A DNA stretch of 64,000 bases, from contig CALKXJ010000007.1 in assembly GCA_938003835.1 (NCBI GenBank), positions 248,001 to 312,000 of the forward strand, read 5' to 3'. This document shows positions 1-8,393 of this stretch, in pieces. Both the position numbers and the translations under genes were made by a program. The notes below the pieces were generated by a model. It searched no databases and was not told the origin of the DNA. It was given only the letters and a program-made list of their open reading frames with translations. The stretch comes from an uncultured Bryobacteraceae bacterium. GTDB taxonomy: Bacteria; Acidobacteriota; Terriglobia; Bryobacterales; Bryobacteraceae. Every line of letters begins with the position of its first letter. The first letter of the stretch is position 1.

Positions 1-901
1 GCGGATTGTGCGGCGCCACACCGACGTAGTATGCCTCGGCCATCGCGGCAATCTTCTTGGCCTCAAGCAGGCCGCCGCAATGGCAAAGGTCGGGCTGAAT
101 GACGTGCGCCGCGCGCTTCTCCAGCACCTCGCGGAACTGGTGGCGCGTCACCAGCCGTTCGCCGGTGGCGATCGGCACGCGCACGGCGGCGCGCACCTCC
201 GCCAGCGCGTCGATGTTTTCCGGCGGGACCGGCTCTTCGCAGAAGTAAGGCCTGAGGTCCGCGATCGCGTTGATATAGTCGATCGCCGTCGCGGGCCAGG
301 TCCGGCCGTGAAAGTCGATCATGATGTCGACCTCGTCACCCACGGCGCTCCGGAGCCGCTCCATGAGCTGGCGAAGCTTTTTCGCGTAAGGCGGGCCCAT
401 CAGCGGCTCCGAGATCGGAACGAAGACGACCTTCACCGCCGTGTAGCCGCGCTCGATGACCTCGAGCGCCAGCTCCACCACCGGCTCCGGATCGAAGCTC
501 TGGTAGACCGCCTTCATCTCGCCGCCGCCCAGGTGCGTATACATGCGGACCTTGTCCCGGACGGCCCCGCCGAGCAGTTTGTAAACCGGCACGCCCAGGA
601 GCTTCCCCGTGATGTCCCAGCAGGCCTGCTCGATGCCGGAGATCGCCGACATGCCGATGACGCCCGGCCGGAAGAACGGCTGGCGGTAGAGCTTCTGGTA
701 GATGTGTTCGATCCGTGTTGGATCCTCGCCGACAAGGAACGGGCGCAGATCCTCGACCGCGCCCACGACGGCGCGCGTCTTCCATTCGGTGGAAGCCTCG
801 CCCCAGCCGTACAAACCGTCGGTATCCGTTTCGACTTTCACGAACACCCAGTTCCGCATCTGGGCGTTCACCACCACCGTGCGAACGTCCGTGATCTTCA
901 T
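1..901 (-). CDS. Enolase-superfamily sugar-acid dehydratase (galactonate dehydratase-like), 3' end outside window
   Basis: The frame is open from an ATG at 901 to the window edge, giving the first 300 residues. It begins MKITDVRTVVVNAQMRNWVF and shows the metal-ligand series of the mandelate racemase subgroup: Asp in IMIDFHGR, Glu in YFCEEPVPP and Glu in PIATGERL, then VAPHNP near the break. The family abstracts a proton next to the carboxylate and eliminates water from aldonic acids, in the cytoplasm. D-galactonate dehydratase is the closest type I recognise, but several other aldonate dehydratases share these motifs. There is no leader peptide. The C-terminal 60-100 residues lie left of the window. 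Confidence 0.85.
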   Translation of the reverse strand, partial: MKITDVRTVVVNAQMRNWVFVKVETDTDGLYGWGEASTEWKTRAVVGAVEDLRPFLVGEDPTRIEHIYQKLYRQPFFRPGVIGMSAISGIEQACWDITGKLLGVPVYKLLGGAVRDKVRMYTHLGGGEMKAVYQSFDPEPVVELALEVIERGYTAVKVVFVPISEPLMGPPYAKKLRQLMERLRSAVGDEVDIMIDFHGRTWPATAIDYINAIADLRPYFCEEPVPPENIDALAEVRAAVRVPIATGERLVTRHQFREVLEKRAAHVIQPDLCHCGGLLEAKKIAAMAEAYYVGVAPHNP

Positions 902-1008
902 AGCGAGCTTTCGGGAACCTCGCGCCTCGGAACATGGGCCTGTCGCCACAGGCACGAACCGCTTCCTCCGAGTGTGGCACAGATCCACGCAGTCGTGGCC
1001 GAGCCTGG

Positions 1009-1037
1009 TTGCCATCGCCGAGGCAGACTCCTACAAT
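1009..1037 (+). promoter_or_regulatory. Sigma-70-type promoter upstream of a broken gene
   Basis: TTGCCA (1009-1014) and TACAAT (1032-1037) are separated by 17 bp. A strong ribosome-binding site GGAGGAG lies downstream at 1067-1073. The arrangement points to a gene starting near 1080, where the reading frame is now damaged. Confidence 0.5.
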
Positions 1038-1079
1038 AGCGGACGGACTCGCCTGGATTCCTTCGCGGAGGAGTGAACG

Positions 1080-2177
1080 CTGAGGAATCCGCCCGACCGG
1101 CGAACCGCAGCCGTCCTGTGGTGCGCAATCGGCATGACGCTCTGCGTGCCTGCCGAAAGACCCCAAGCGACCGCGCAAAGTGGCATCCCGCCTGCTCGAA
1201 GCAGCCAGACCGCGCGCCGCCCCCAGGGACGCCGGCCAAGGTCACGCCTATCGCATGAAGATGGTCAAGGCGATAGATGAGCGCCTTCAGGCGCCCTATC
1301 TTCGCCAGAAGCATCTTGGTTCCCGTCGATTGGCAATCCCAGGGGGCCGTCGTATGGAACATTCAGCCCCTGGACCGGTGCAACCAGGTCCAGATCGCGC
1401 TCCGCGCCGGCGGATCTGACGGGCGTGGCATCGAAATCTTCCCCGCCTATAACTGGATCTGGGACGACGATTCGGCACTCGTTCTTCAGGCCAACGCCAT
1501 GCAGGCTCACTTCGGCGTGCGCCCGTGCGACGTGCAGCCGCCCATGCCCGCGGCCGAGTCCATCAAGAGCAGGCTCGGCCAGATACGGCCGAATGCCCGC
1601 CTGGTGCCCATCGAGCCCGCTCCCAAGTTGCAGGAGATGCTCGAGCGGCAGGCGCGCCAGACCGAGCAGTCCTTCGCACAGCACGGTCTCCGCCAGAGCG
1701 TTCGCCCCGATGCGGCCCGGGCCCGGCTGAGCTATGACCTCGCGCGCCCCCGCCGGCCAGTTGGACGCCTCCGAGAGATTCTTCGATCTCGTCTGGAGCA
1801 CCTCCCGCAGGAACCCGGAATGGGAAGCCCGGGTGATTCGGCTGATTTTTGAAATCAAGGGGATGGAGCTGGAAGGCATCCGCGACCGCTCCCGGATCGT
1901 CTCCCGGATGGCACAGGAGATCGCCGAGATGCAGGCCGAGGGCTGGGAGAGGCGGCAGCGCGCCGAGGATCGCATGTTCGGCTCGATGGTCGCGAGCATT
2001 CGCGGCGTGGAAACCTACCGCAATCCGGCCACCGGAGAGACGGTCACTCTCAGCAGCGAGTACGGCCGGGCCTGGGTGAACAATCGTGGCGAGTATCTTG
2101 TGAGCGATTCGCCGGGCTTCGACCCGAACGTCGCCCTCAGGGAGGAATGGAAATCCCTCGAACGCGTCGGCCGGTGA
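1080..2177 (+). pseudogene. Frameshifted gene for an exported protein of unknown function
   Basis: The pieces read as one protein only if the frame changes several times. From 1080 (CTG, six bases after GGAGGAG) a signal-peptide-like stretch contains AAVLWCAIGMTLCVPA. Near 1255 another frame gives RMKMVKAIDE. From about 1295 a third frame gives RSILVPVDWQSQGAVVWN and on through DRCNQVQIALRAGG to about 1730. From 1734 to the stop at 2177 the frame shifts again and contains SRRNPEWEARVIRLIFEIKG and YRNPATGETV. The last piece (147 residues) could be translated alone but has no ribosome-binding site, and a stop lies just upstream at 1728. At least three frameshifts and perhaps a lost ATG indicate decay. 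Assembly errors are the alternative. I do not recognise the family. Confidence 0.6.
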
Positions 2178-2261
2178 TGAGCGGGCCGGCACCCGATCCG
2201 GGGTGACGGTCCGCACGGCAGGCTTTGAGCAGGAGAGGTTTTCTCGCGTAATCGCGCCGGC

Positions 2262-3137
2262 TCAGGAAAAGAAGACCCGCTCAGCCGTGCGCCGGAGCAG
2301 CCACTCTTTCTCCTTGTCGGAGGCGCTCAGGCGGTCCCTCACCAGCTCGAGTGAACCTAAGTAGGTGTGGCCGCCCATCACCTGGAACGGGCAGTCGGTG
2401 GCCCACATCAGCCGCTCGGCCCCGTAGGCCCTGAGCAGCCGCTCGATCATCGGCAGCAGATCCGTATACGGGTACTTCTTACGGCCGAGCGCATAGAAAG
2501 CCGACACCTTGACGTGCACGCGCGGAAAACGCGCCAGCCCGCACAACCGCTCGAGGTCCGCCTCCCGGATCTCGCCGTCCATGCCGATGCGCGCGAAGTG
2601 ATCGATCACTACCGGCGTGCGCGGGTGCCTGGCGCACATCCGCTCGAGGGCGGCGAGCTCCGGCGGATTGATCAGCGGGCAGATGGCCAGCTCCTGCTCG
2701 GCGCCGCACTCCCACATGGCCTCCATGGCGGGCGCCTCAAGCTCGGAAGCGACGATCCGGAAGCCGCGCACGCCGCGCCTTTTGAGCTCCACCATCCGCT
2801 GGGGAGCGTCCTGGCGCGCCGCATCGACGATCGCCACCCCGCTGAAAATACCCGGGTAGCGCGCCATCGCATCGAGCAGGTAAGAGTTGTCGTAGCGGTA
2901 GTAACTCATCTGGATCAGCACGACGCGATTGACGCCGCAGGGGCGGGCATGTCCGAGCAGCTCCTCCGGCTCGAAGCGCGCCGGCTTCATTTGCTCCTTC
3001 TGGAATCCCTCCGCCAGGGGATATCGCGCCGTGTCGTCGGTCCAGACGTGCGCGTGCGCGTCGATCCAGCCTTCATCCGCCATGGGTGTCAACGCCATCG
3101 AGCCTCCCAAAAACACCCGGCGGGAGATCGCCACCAT
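2262..3137 (-). CDS. Amidohydrolase family 2 (TIM-barrel metal-dependent hydrolase)
   Basis: This 291-residue protein starts with MVAISRRVFLGG, a twin-arginine-like leader, followed by WIDAHAHVW. That is the first metal-binding motif of the amidohydrolase-2 group, which includes fuconolactonase and the ACMS decarboxylase type. Later hallmarks are PVVIDHFARIG in the middle and LMWATDCPFQ near the end, where Asp is the conserved strand-8 residue. The length is normal for the family. Known relatives hydrolyse sugar lactones or decarboxylate aromatic acids; the substrate here cannot be told. The leader is short, so export is only suggested. It converges on the broken gene to its left and is divergent from the toxin-antitoxin pair. 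Confidence 0.8.
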   Translation of the reverse strand: MVAISRRVFLGGSMALTPMADEGWIDAHAHVWTDDTARYPLAEGFQKEQMKPARFEPEELLGHARPCGVNRVVLIQMSYYRYDNSYLLDAMARYPGIFSGVAIVDAARQDAPQRMVELKRRGVRGFRIVASELEAPAMEAMWECGAEQELAICPLINPPELAALERMCARHPRTPVVIDHFARIGMDGEIREADLERLCGLARFPRVHVKVSAFYALGRKKYPYTDLLPMIERLLRAYGAERLMWATDCPFQVMGGHTYLGSLELVRDRLSASDKEKEWLLRRTAERVFFS

Positions 3138-3233
3138 GAGCAGTCAGTGTAGCATCCTCCCTCGCACCCGGCTATTCTTCCGCCCTCTGCGGGACCATCA
3201 TCCTGAGCAATCGCGGCCCACAAGAGAACGCCG

Positions 3234-3530
3234 GTGTCCTGCGGTCGGGCTTATCCGTTTCACATTTTCGGTAAAGATTCACACCATATTGATATTGGTC
3301 TGAAAGCCGCTGTCTCGGAAAAGCGTCAGGTGACCATTCCGAAGCCCCTTCGCGAGCGCCTAGGCCTCCGTCCGGGCCATGTCCTGGATTTCACTGAGGA
3401 CCGCGGGCGGTTGATCGCTCTCAAACATGCGCCGGAGGATCCGGTGGAACGAGTCTACGGAATTCTCAAAACCCGTCGCGGGACCGACGCTACAATCCGG
3501 CGACTTCGAGGCCGGGCGGACACCACGTGA
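3234..3530 (+). CDS. AbrB/SpoVT-type antitoxin (VapB-like)
   Basis: The core reads LKAAVSEKRQVTIPKPLRER followed by LGLRPGHVLDF, the swapped-hairpin AbrB DNA-binding fold used by VapB antitoxins. The tail carries a basic, probably toxin-binding region. Homologues normally begin directly at the residue equivalent to Leu23. That codon is CTG (3300), and the only standard start in frame is the GTG at 3234, so the true start is doubtful. The stop codon overlaps the GTG start of the toxin gene (GTGA), as expected for a co-translated pair. The antitoxin would bind and neutralise the toxin and repress its own promoter. Confidence 0.75.
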   Translation: MSCGRAYPFHIFGKDSHHIDIGLKAAVSEKRQVTIPKPLRERLGLRPGHVLDFTEDRGRLIALKHAPEDPVERVYGILKTRRGTDATIRRLRGRADTT

Positions 3531-3979
3531 TCACCGCCGGCGATACCAACGTGTTGCTCCATGTCTTCGCAGCAGACCCGATTTTCGGCGCTCGCTCCGC
3601 CCGGGCCCTTCGGTCCTGCCTCGGAGAAGGTCGCCTGATTGCCTGCGAAACAGTCTGGGCAGAGGTGGCAGGCGTGTTTCCGGCGCTCGCCCAGGCGCGG
3701 GAGGCTATGGAAAGCCTTCCGGCAGAATTCAGCGCCCTCGATCTGGAAGCGGCCTTGGCCGCCGTCTCCGCCTGGAAAGCTCATCGTGCGCAGGAAGGCC
3801 GGCGCCAACGGGTGGTGGCAGACTTCTTGATCGGCGCGCGCAAGCGGCTTCAAGCCGACCGGCCCCTGACGCGTGACCGCGGCTTCCACCGCGCCTACTT
3901 CGCGGGCCTCTCCGTCCTGGCCCCCTCAACCTTTGACTGCGGTGCTCACGCCCACAATGGTGGCGCGCATCGCGCATGA
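3527..3979 (+). CDS. PIN-domain ribonuclease toxin (VapC-like)
   Basis: The 150-residue protein opens with MITAGDTNVLLHVF (acidic residue Asp6). It has Glu41/Glu46 in the ACETVWAEV stretch, Asp99 in VVADFLIGA and Asp117 in LTRDRGF, the four acidic positions that hold Mg2+ in PIN nucleases. Such toxins cleave tRNA or rRNA when the antitoxin is degraded. Translation starts at a GTG overlapping the antitoxin stop by 4 bp. The last 15-20 residues (after VLAPST) look non-conserved, so the C terminus may be slightly extended. All catalytic residues are present, so it is probably functional. Confidence 0.85.
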   Translation: MITAGDTNVLLHVFAADPIFGARSARALRSCLGEGRLIACETVWAEVAGVFPALAQAREAMESLPAEFSALDLEAALAAVSAWKAHRAQEGRRQRVVADFLIGARKRLQADRPLTRDRGFHRAYFAGLSVLAPSTFDCGAHAHNGGAHRA

Positions 3980-4059
3980 GGAAGGCGACCTGGCAGGCCT
4001 TAGCCCGGGGAGCCGGCGAATGGCTGCCGTAGCAGCCCCGTCTGTCCGCCACTTCCCCG

Positions 4060-4089
4060 TTGCACCACGTGTGACCGGCCCGCTACACT
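4060..4089 (+). promoter_or_regulatory. Promoter with very short leader
   Basis: TTGCAC (4060-4065) and TACACT (4084-4089) are 18 bp apart. Transcription would begin about 7 bases before the ATG at 4103, so the downstream message would be nearly leaderless. No Shine-Dalgarno sequence is visible in front of that ATG, which agrees. Confidence 0.45.
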
Positions 4090-4102
4090 GTTCGAACCTG
4101 TG

Positions 4103-5668
4103 ATGTTCCGCCGATATGCGCTTCTGACTTTGCTCGCCGCGCCTCTGCTCGCCGACGCGCGCTCGAACGCCTCCGACGCACGCGCTGCCGTACGCCTGTG
4201 CCACCGCCTGGCCTGTGCCTGGCTGGAACAGGCCGATCCGGTCTCCGGGCTGCTGCCGCGCAACCTCCGCGGCGATTGGTATTGGAACGCCCAGGATGCC
4301 GCCGCCGACAACTTTCCCTTCTATCTGCTCACCGCCTTCGTCACGGACCACCATCATCTGAAACGTTCGTTTCTCTCCATGCTCGAAACCGAGCGCCGTC
4401 TTACGCCCCGGCTCGACCGGCTGCCGGACGACTTCCTCTTCGATCGCCAGGGCTTTCGCGACGGGCCCTACAAGCTCGACGCCATCATCTTCGGTGCCTC
4501 GGAATACGCCAAGGACGGCCTGACGCCGATCACCGAGTGGCTTGGGCCCGGCCCGTGGCTGGACCGCCTCCAGGAGCTGGTGCGCGACATCTGGAAGCAT
4601 GCACCCACCGAGAGCCCCTACGGGCGCCTCCCCTCGAGCAACGTCGAGGTCAACGGCAACATGTTGCAGGTCTCGAGCCGCCTCTACTGGATCACCGGCG
4701 AGGAGCAGTACCGCGCCTGGGCGTTCCGCCTCGCCGATCATTACTTCCTCCACGAGAACATCCTCGAGGCGCCCCGGCTCCAGTTGGATGACCACGCCTG
4801 CGAGATCATCGGGGGACTCTCGGAAGCCTATCTCATCGCGGCGAAGACGGATCCGGACCGCCACGTCCGGTACCGCCCGGCCATGCACGCCATCCTGGAG
4901 AGGATCCTCCAGCACGCCCGCAATGAGGACGGCCTGCTCTACCACACCATCGACCCGCGCGACGGCCGCGTGCTGCGCGACGAGCTGACTGACAACTGGG
5001 GCTACAACTATAACGCCCTGCTTACCGTCGCCGAGATCGACAACGTCCCGCGCTTGCGCGATGCCGTCGTCCAGGTCCTCTCGAATCTGCCCAAATATGT
5101 CGACTATCCGTGGGAAGGCGCCGGCGCCGACGGCTACGCCGACTCGATCGAGGGCGCGATCAACCTGCTGAACCGCATCCCCTCTGCCGCAGCAGGCGAG
5201 TGGGTAGACCGCTCCGTGCGCCTTCTGCTCGCCAAACAGCGTGAGGATGGCCTCATGGAGGGCTGGCACGGCGACGGCAACAGCGCCCGCACGGCCCTCA
5301 TGTACGCACTGATGAAGACCCAGGGCGTCACCGCTTCGCCCTGGCGCACCGACCTCGAGCTCGGCGCAACCCGCCTGAACGACAGGAGCCTTCGCCTCTG
5401 GCTACGGGCCGAGCACCCCTGGCGCGGCAAGCTCCGCTTCGACAGGCCGCGCCACCGGGACTTCCTCCGGATGCCGTTCGACTACCCCCGCATCAACCAG
5501 TTTCCGGAATGGTTCACCGTGGAGGAGCGCGGCCGCTACGAGGTCTTTCTCCGCTACGGACAGCCGGCGCCGGTCTCGGGCAAGGACCTGCTGGCCGGTT
5601 ATCCCCTCGCGCTCCAGGGGGGCCAGGAGATCGAGCTCACCGTCACGCGCCGCGATATGATACCGTGA
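4103..5668 (+). CDS. Secreted six-hairpin (alpha/alpha-toroid) glycosidase-like protein
   Basis: The 521-residue product starts with a clear signal peptide ([19 protein letters not shown]). Repeating helical segments rich in aromatic and acidic residues follow, such as [38 protein letters not shown] and [13 protein letters not shown]. This pattern resembles (alpha/alpha)6-barrel carbohydrate-active proteins. A beta-rich C-terminal region with [12 protein letters not shown] probably forms a small accessory domain. I cannot place it in a named glycoside hydrolase family, and a catalytic pair is not identified; the YADS..GA motif near residue 345 is a candidate site. An extra GTG lies one codon upstream, but ATG at 4103 is the natural start. 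The neighbouring sugar-acid genes agree with carbohydrate use. Confidence 0.65.
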   Translation: MFRRYALLTLLAAPLLADARSNASDARAAVRLCHRLACAWLEQADPVSGLLPRNLRGDWYWNAQDAAADNFPFYLLTAFVTDHHHLKRSFLSMLETERRLTPRLDRLPDDFLFDRQGFRDGPYKLDAIIFGASEYAKDGLTPITEWLGPGPWLDRLQELVRDIWKHAPTESPYGRLPSSNVEVNGNMLQVSSRLYWITGEEQYRAWAFRLADHYFLHENILEAPRLQLDDHACEIIGGLSEAYLIAAKTDPDRHVRYRPAMHAILERILQHARNEDGLLYHTIDPRDGRVLRDELTDNWGYNYNALLTVAEIDNVPRLRDAVVQVLSNLPKYVDYPWEGAGADGYADSIEGAINLLNRIPSAAAGEWVDRSVRLLLAKQREDGLMEGWHGDGNSARTALMYALMKTQGVTASPWRTDLELGATRLNDRSLRLWLRAEHPWRGKLRFDRPRHRDFLRMPFDYPRINQFPEWFTVEERGRYEVFLRYGQPAPVSGKDLLAGYPLALQGGQEIELTVTRRDMIP

Positions 5669-5733
5669 AAAGTTCATCGGCGGCCGAGCGCCGGGCCAGG
5701 TGGCCCGGATCCTGCCGCCCAGCGAGGAGGATT

Positions 5734-6018
5734 ATGGAAGCCCTCGGAATGGTTGAAACCAGAGGTTTGGTCGGGGCCATCGAGGCCGCCGACGCCATGG
5801 TGAAGACGGCCAATGTGGTTCTCACCGGCAAGGAGTACATCGGGGCCGGCTATGTGACGGTAACCGTCCGCGGCGACGTGGGCGCCGTCAAGGCCGCAAC
5901 CGATGCCGGGGCCGCCGCCGCCCGGCGCGTCGGGGAGCTCGTCGCCGTCCACGTAATTCCCAATCCCCACGCGGAAGTCGAGAAGATCCTTCCCGGCGCA
6001 AAGAACCGGGATAAGTAA
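5734..6018 (+). CDS. Bacterial microcompartment shell protein, BMC-H (hexameric)
   Basis: The 94-residue protein is a complete single BMC domain: [20 protein letters not shown] at the start, then [20 protein letters not shown] forming the pore region, and [13 protein letters not shown] near the end. BMC-H proteins assemble as hexamers tiling the facets of polyhedral protein organelles. The start is fixed by GCGAGGAGG at 5722-5730, three bases before the ATG; the frame is open further upstream but without homology. It lies 66 bp before a microcompartment-type aldehyde dehydrogenase. No second shell paralogue, trimer (BMC-T) or pentamer (BMC-P) gene is within the window, so the rest of the shell must be encoded elsewhere. 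Confidence 0.93.
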   Translation: MEALGMVETRGLVGAIEAADAMVKTANVVLTGKEYIGAGYVTVTVRGDVGAVKAATDAGAAAARRVGELVAVHVIPNPHAEVEKILPGAKNRDK

Positions 6019-6084
6019 GACGGCCGCTTCGATGGGGCGCGTCCCGCCACGGCGCGCGCCGCCGCTTGCCCTTTTTGAAAGGCC

Positions 6085-7893
6085 ATGCTTTACGATTCTG
6101 ACCTCGTCGCCATACAGGAGGTACGTTCGAAGGTCGAGACGGCTTACGCCGCTTGGGAGAAATATCGCAACTTCTCTCAGGAGCAAATCGATGCCGTCGT
6201 CGAACGAGCCGCCGCCGCCGGCCGCGCCCATGCCGTCTCCCTCGCCCGGATGGCTGTCGAGGAGACCGGCTACGGCAACGTCCCTGATAAAGTGGCCAAG
6301 AACCTGCTCAATGCCGACTTCCTCTGCCGCACCATGCGGGGCATGAAGTTGGTCGGCCTGCTGAGGGAGATTCCCGAGCAGAAGCTCGTCGAGTACGGCG
6401 TGCCGGTGGGCGTCGTCGCTGCCATCATTCCGATGACCAACCCGACCTCGACGGTCATCTACAAGACGCTCATCTCGCTCAAATCCGGCAACGGCATCGT
6501 CATCAGCCCGCACCCCCGCGCGCAGAAATGCACCGCCCACGCAGCCGACCTGCTCCACAAGGCCGCCGTCGAAGCCGGGGCGCCCGATGGCATCGTTCAG
6601 TGCCTGTCCAACGTCACGCAGGAGGCCACCCAGGCTCTCATGCGGCATCCGAAGACCGGCGTCATTCTCGCCACCGGAGGCCACGGCCTGGTCCGCGCCG
6701 CCTACACGAGCGGCAAGCCCGCCTTCGGCGTCGGGCCGGGGAACGTCCCTGTGCTGCTCGAAAAGACGGCCGACATCGCTCAGGCCGTAGCCAGCGTCGT
6801 CCAGGGCAAAGCCTTTGACTACGGTACGGTCTGCTCGAGCGAGCAGGCCCTGGTGAGCTGCCGGGCGATGCGCGAGGCCGTGCTGGCCGAGCTGAGGAAG
6901 AACAGGGCGTACCTGTGCAGCCCGGCGCAGGCCGAGGCGCTGGGCAAGCTCCTGATCACGCCGCAGGGCACCGTTGACCCGACTTGCGTCGGACAATCGC
7001 CGGTTCGCATCGCGCGGATGGCCGGCTTTGACGTGCCGCCGGACACCTCGATCCTAGCCGCCGAAGTTCAGGGCGTGGGAAAGGATTTCCCGCTGTCGCG
7101 CGAAAAGCTGTCGCCGGTGCTGGCGCTCTATTTCGTCGAGAGCTTCGCCGCGGCGATGGACACCTGCGAGGCGATCCTCCGCTTTGGAGGTTTGGGTCAC
7201 ACCTGTGTCATCTTCTCCCAGGACGAGGCGCGGATCCGGGAATTCGCCGCCCGAATGCCGGCCTATCGCGTACTGGTGAACACCCCGGCGCCGCACGGCT
7301 CGGTCGGGCTAACGACGAACGTCTTTCCGTCCATGACGCTCGGCTGCGGCGCGGTGGCCGGCAACGCCACAAGCGACAACGTCGGACCGCAGCACCTGAT
7401 CAACATTAAGCGGCTGGCCTGGTGGGTGCGCCGGCCGGAAGACGCCATGGAGATCCCGCCGATTCCCGACTCGGCCCTCCTGCCAGCACCCGCTTCGGCT
7501 CCGGCGCCCGCACCGGCGACGGTGCCGCCCGAGCTGATCGAAGCTGCGGTTAGGAAGTACCTAGCCGAACACGGCTACGCTGCGGCAGCGCCGGCACGCC
7601 CGGTGCTGAGCGCCGCTGAGATCGCCGCCCAGGTGGTGGAGCGGTTCCTGGCTTCCCGGCCCGCGCCCCCTCCTCCGCCGCCCGTCTGCCCCGTGCCCGC
7701 GCCTGCTGCCCCCCCGCCCCAGGCCGCGCCCGAACCCGAGGTCCAGATCGCTGACTTCGTCTGCGAAAAGGACGTGCGCGAGGCCATTACCCAAAAGCGT
7801 AAAATTTTCATCGGCCCGAAGACCATCGTGACGCCGGCTGCGCGCGAGCTGGCCGCGGCGGGTGACATTCTGGTGATGGCCCAACGCTCATGA
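6085..7893 (+). CDS. Acylating aldehyde dehydrogenase of PduP/EutE type with long C-terminal targeting tail
   Basis: Residues 1-450 form a CoA-acylating aldehyde dehydrogenase, with [17 protein letters not shown] for cofactor binding and the catalytic Cys250 in [13 protein letters not shown]. The reaction is aldehyde + NAD+ + CoA to acyl-CoA + NADH inside a microcompartment. Typical enzymes stop near 450-490; this one has 602. The extra part holds a Pro/Ala linker, a first amphipathic helix at 481-498 ([18 protein letters not shown]), a second at 508-525 ([17 protein letters not shown]), another Pro-rich linker and a compact tail domain at 555-600 containing [18 protein letters not shown]. 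The helices look like encapsulation peptides. The downstream gene overlaps it by 4 bp. Confidence 0.9.
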   Translation: MLYDSDLVAIQEVRSKVETAYAAWEKYRNFSQEQIDAVVERAAAAGRAHAVSLARMAVEETGYGNVPDKVAKNLLNADFLCRTMRGMKLVGLLREIPEQKLVEYGVPVGVVAAIIPMTNPTSTVIYKTLISLKSGNGIVISPHPRAQKCTAHAADLLHKAAVEAGAPDGIVQCLSNVTQEATQALMRHPKTGVILATGGHGLVRAAYTSGKPAFGVGPGNVPVLLEKTADIAQAVASVVQGKAFDYGTVCSSEQALVSCRAMREAVLAELRKNRAYLCSPAQAEALGKLLITPQGTVDPTCVGQSPVRIARMAGFDVPPDTSILAAEVQGVGKDFPLSREKLSPVLALYFVESFAAAMDTCEAILRFGGLGHTCVIFSQDEARIREFAARMPAYRVLVNTPAPHGSVGLTTNVFPSMTLGCGAVAGNATSDNVGPQHLINIKRLAWWVRRPEDAMEIPPIPDSALLPAPASAPAPAPATVPPELIEAAVRKYLAEHGYAAAAPARPVLSAAEIAAQVVERFLASRPAPPPPPPVCPVPAPAAPPPQAAPEPEVQIADFVCEKDVREAITQKRKIFIGPKTIVTPAARELAAAGDILVMAQRS

Positions 7894-8387
7894 AAGGGAA
7901 TTTGGACCGCCTTCGAGACGAGATCCAGCAGTATCTGGACTCGAACAACTTCGTCGTCTTCCACAGCCACTCGCGCCTCACCGAAGCGGCGCCTCTGGTG
8001 CACTGGGATTCGAGGCTCTACCCCGACTTCAAGGCATTCCTCGAGGTTTGCCGCCGGCTCGAGGTCCCGCTGGTCTGCTTCCATCACCGGGAGCTCGCCC
8101 CCGACTTCATTGACGATGCTCTGGAGGATCTGGAAAGCGCCGACCTGCCCGCGGACGAATACCAGCGCCTGGGGGAGCGGCTCCGCGAACTGCGCATCTA
8201 TGAAGGCCTCACCAGCGTTATCGAACTGGCCTTCACCTTCGGCAATCAGACCTACATTTACAGTCAGCGCGCCGACTGGTACGAGGAGCTGCTCGAAATC
8301 GCCGACGAGATCGACGACTATCTCGCGGCGGAAGGCAACGGAGAAGGCAACGGCGAGTCGATGAGCGGCTATTTCTCTCGCAATTAG
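7890..8387 (+). CDS. Unknown 165-residue acidic protein, translationally coupled to the microcompartment aldehyde dehydrogenase
   Basis: The start codon overlaps the stop of the dehydrogenase gene (ATGA), so the two are translated together. The protein is soluble, with no signal peptide or membrane span. It carries an internal FVVFHSHSRLTEAAPLVHWD segment, the motif VCFHHRELAPDFIDDALEDL and an acidic C-terminal helix followed by a Gly/Asn/Glu-rich tail. I do not recognise the family. The clustered His residues could bind a metal, but that is speculation. Its position suggests a role tied to the microcompartment, either as cargo or as an assembly factor. It might instead belong with recJ, which starts only 6 bp downstream. 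Confidence 0.75.
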   Translation: MKGNLDRLRDEIQQYLDSNNFVVFHSHSRLTEAAPLVHWDSRLYPDFKAFLEVCRRLEVPLVCFHHRELAPDFIDDALEDLESADLPADEYQRLGERLRELRIYEGLTSVIELAFTFGNQTYIYSQRADWYEELLEIADEIDDYLAAEGNGEGNGESMSGYFSRN

Positions 8388-8393
8388 AGCCGC

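Noticed and set aside
3283-3299. Possible inverted repeat (ACCA...TGGT) as antitoxin operator
   Set aside because: Only four bases per arm match; the inner part is not symmetrical.
3926-5269. 447-codon minus-strand frame opposite the glycosidase-like gene
   Set aside because: The plus-strand protein has a signal peptide and patterned helices. The minus frame has no ribosome-binding site or recognisable motif.
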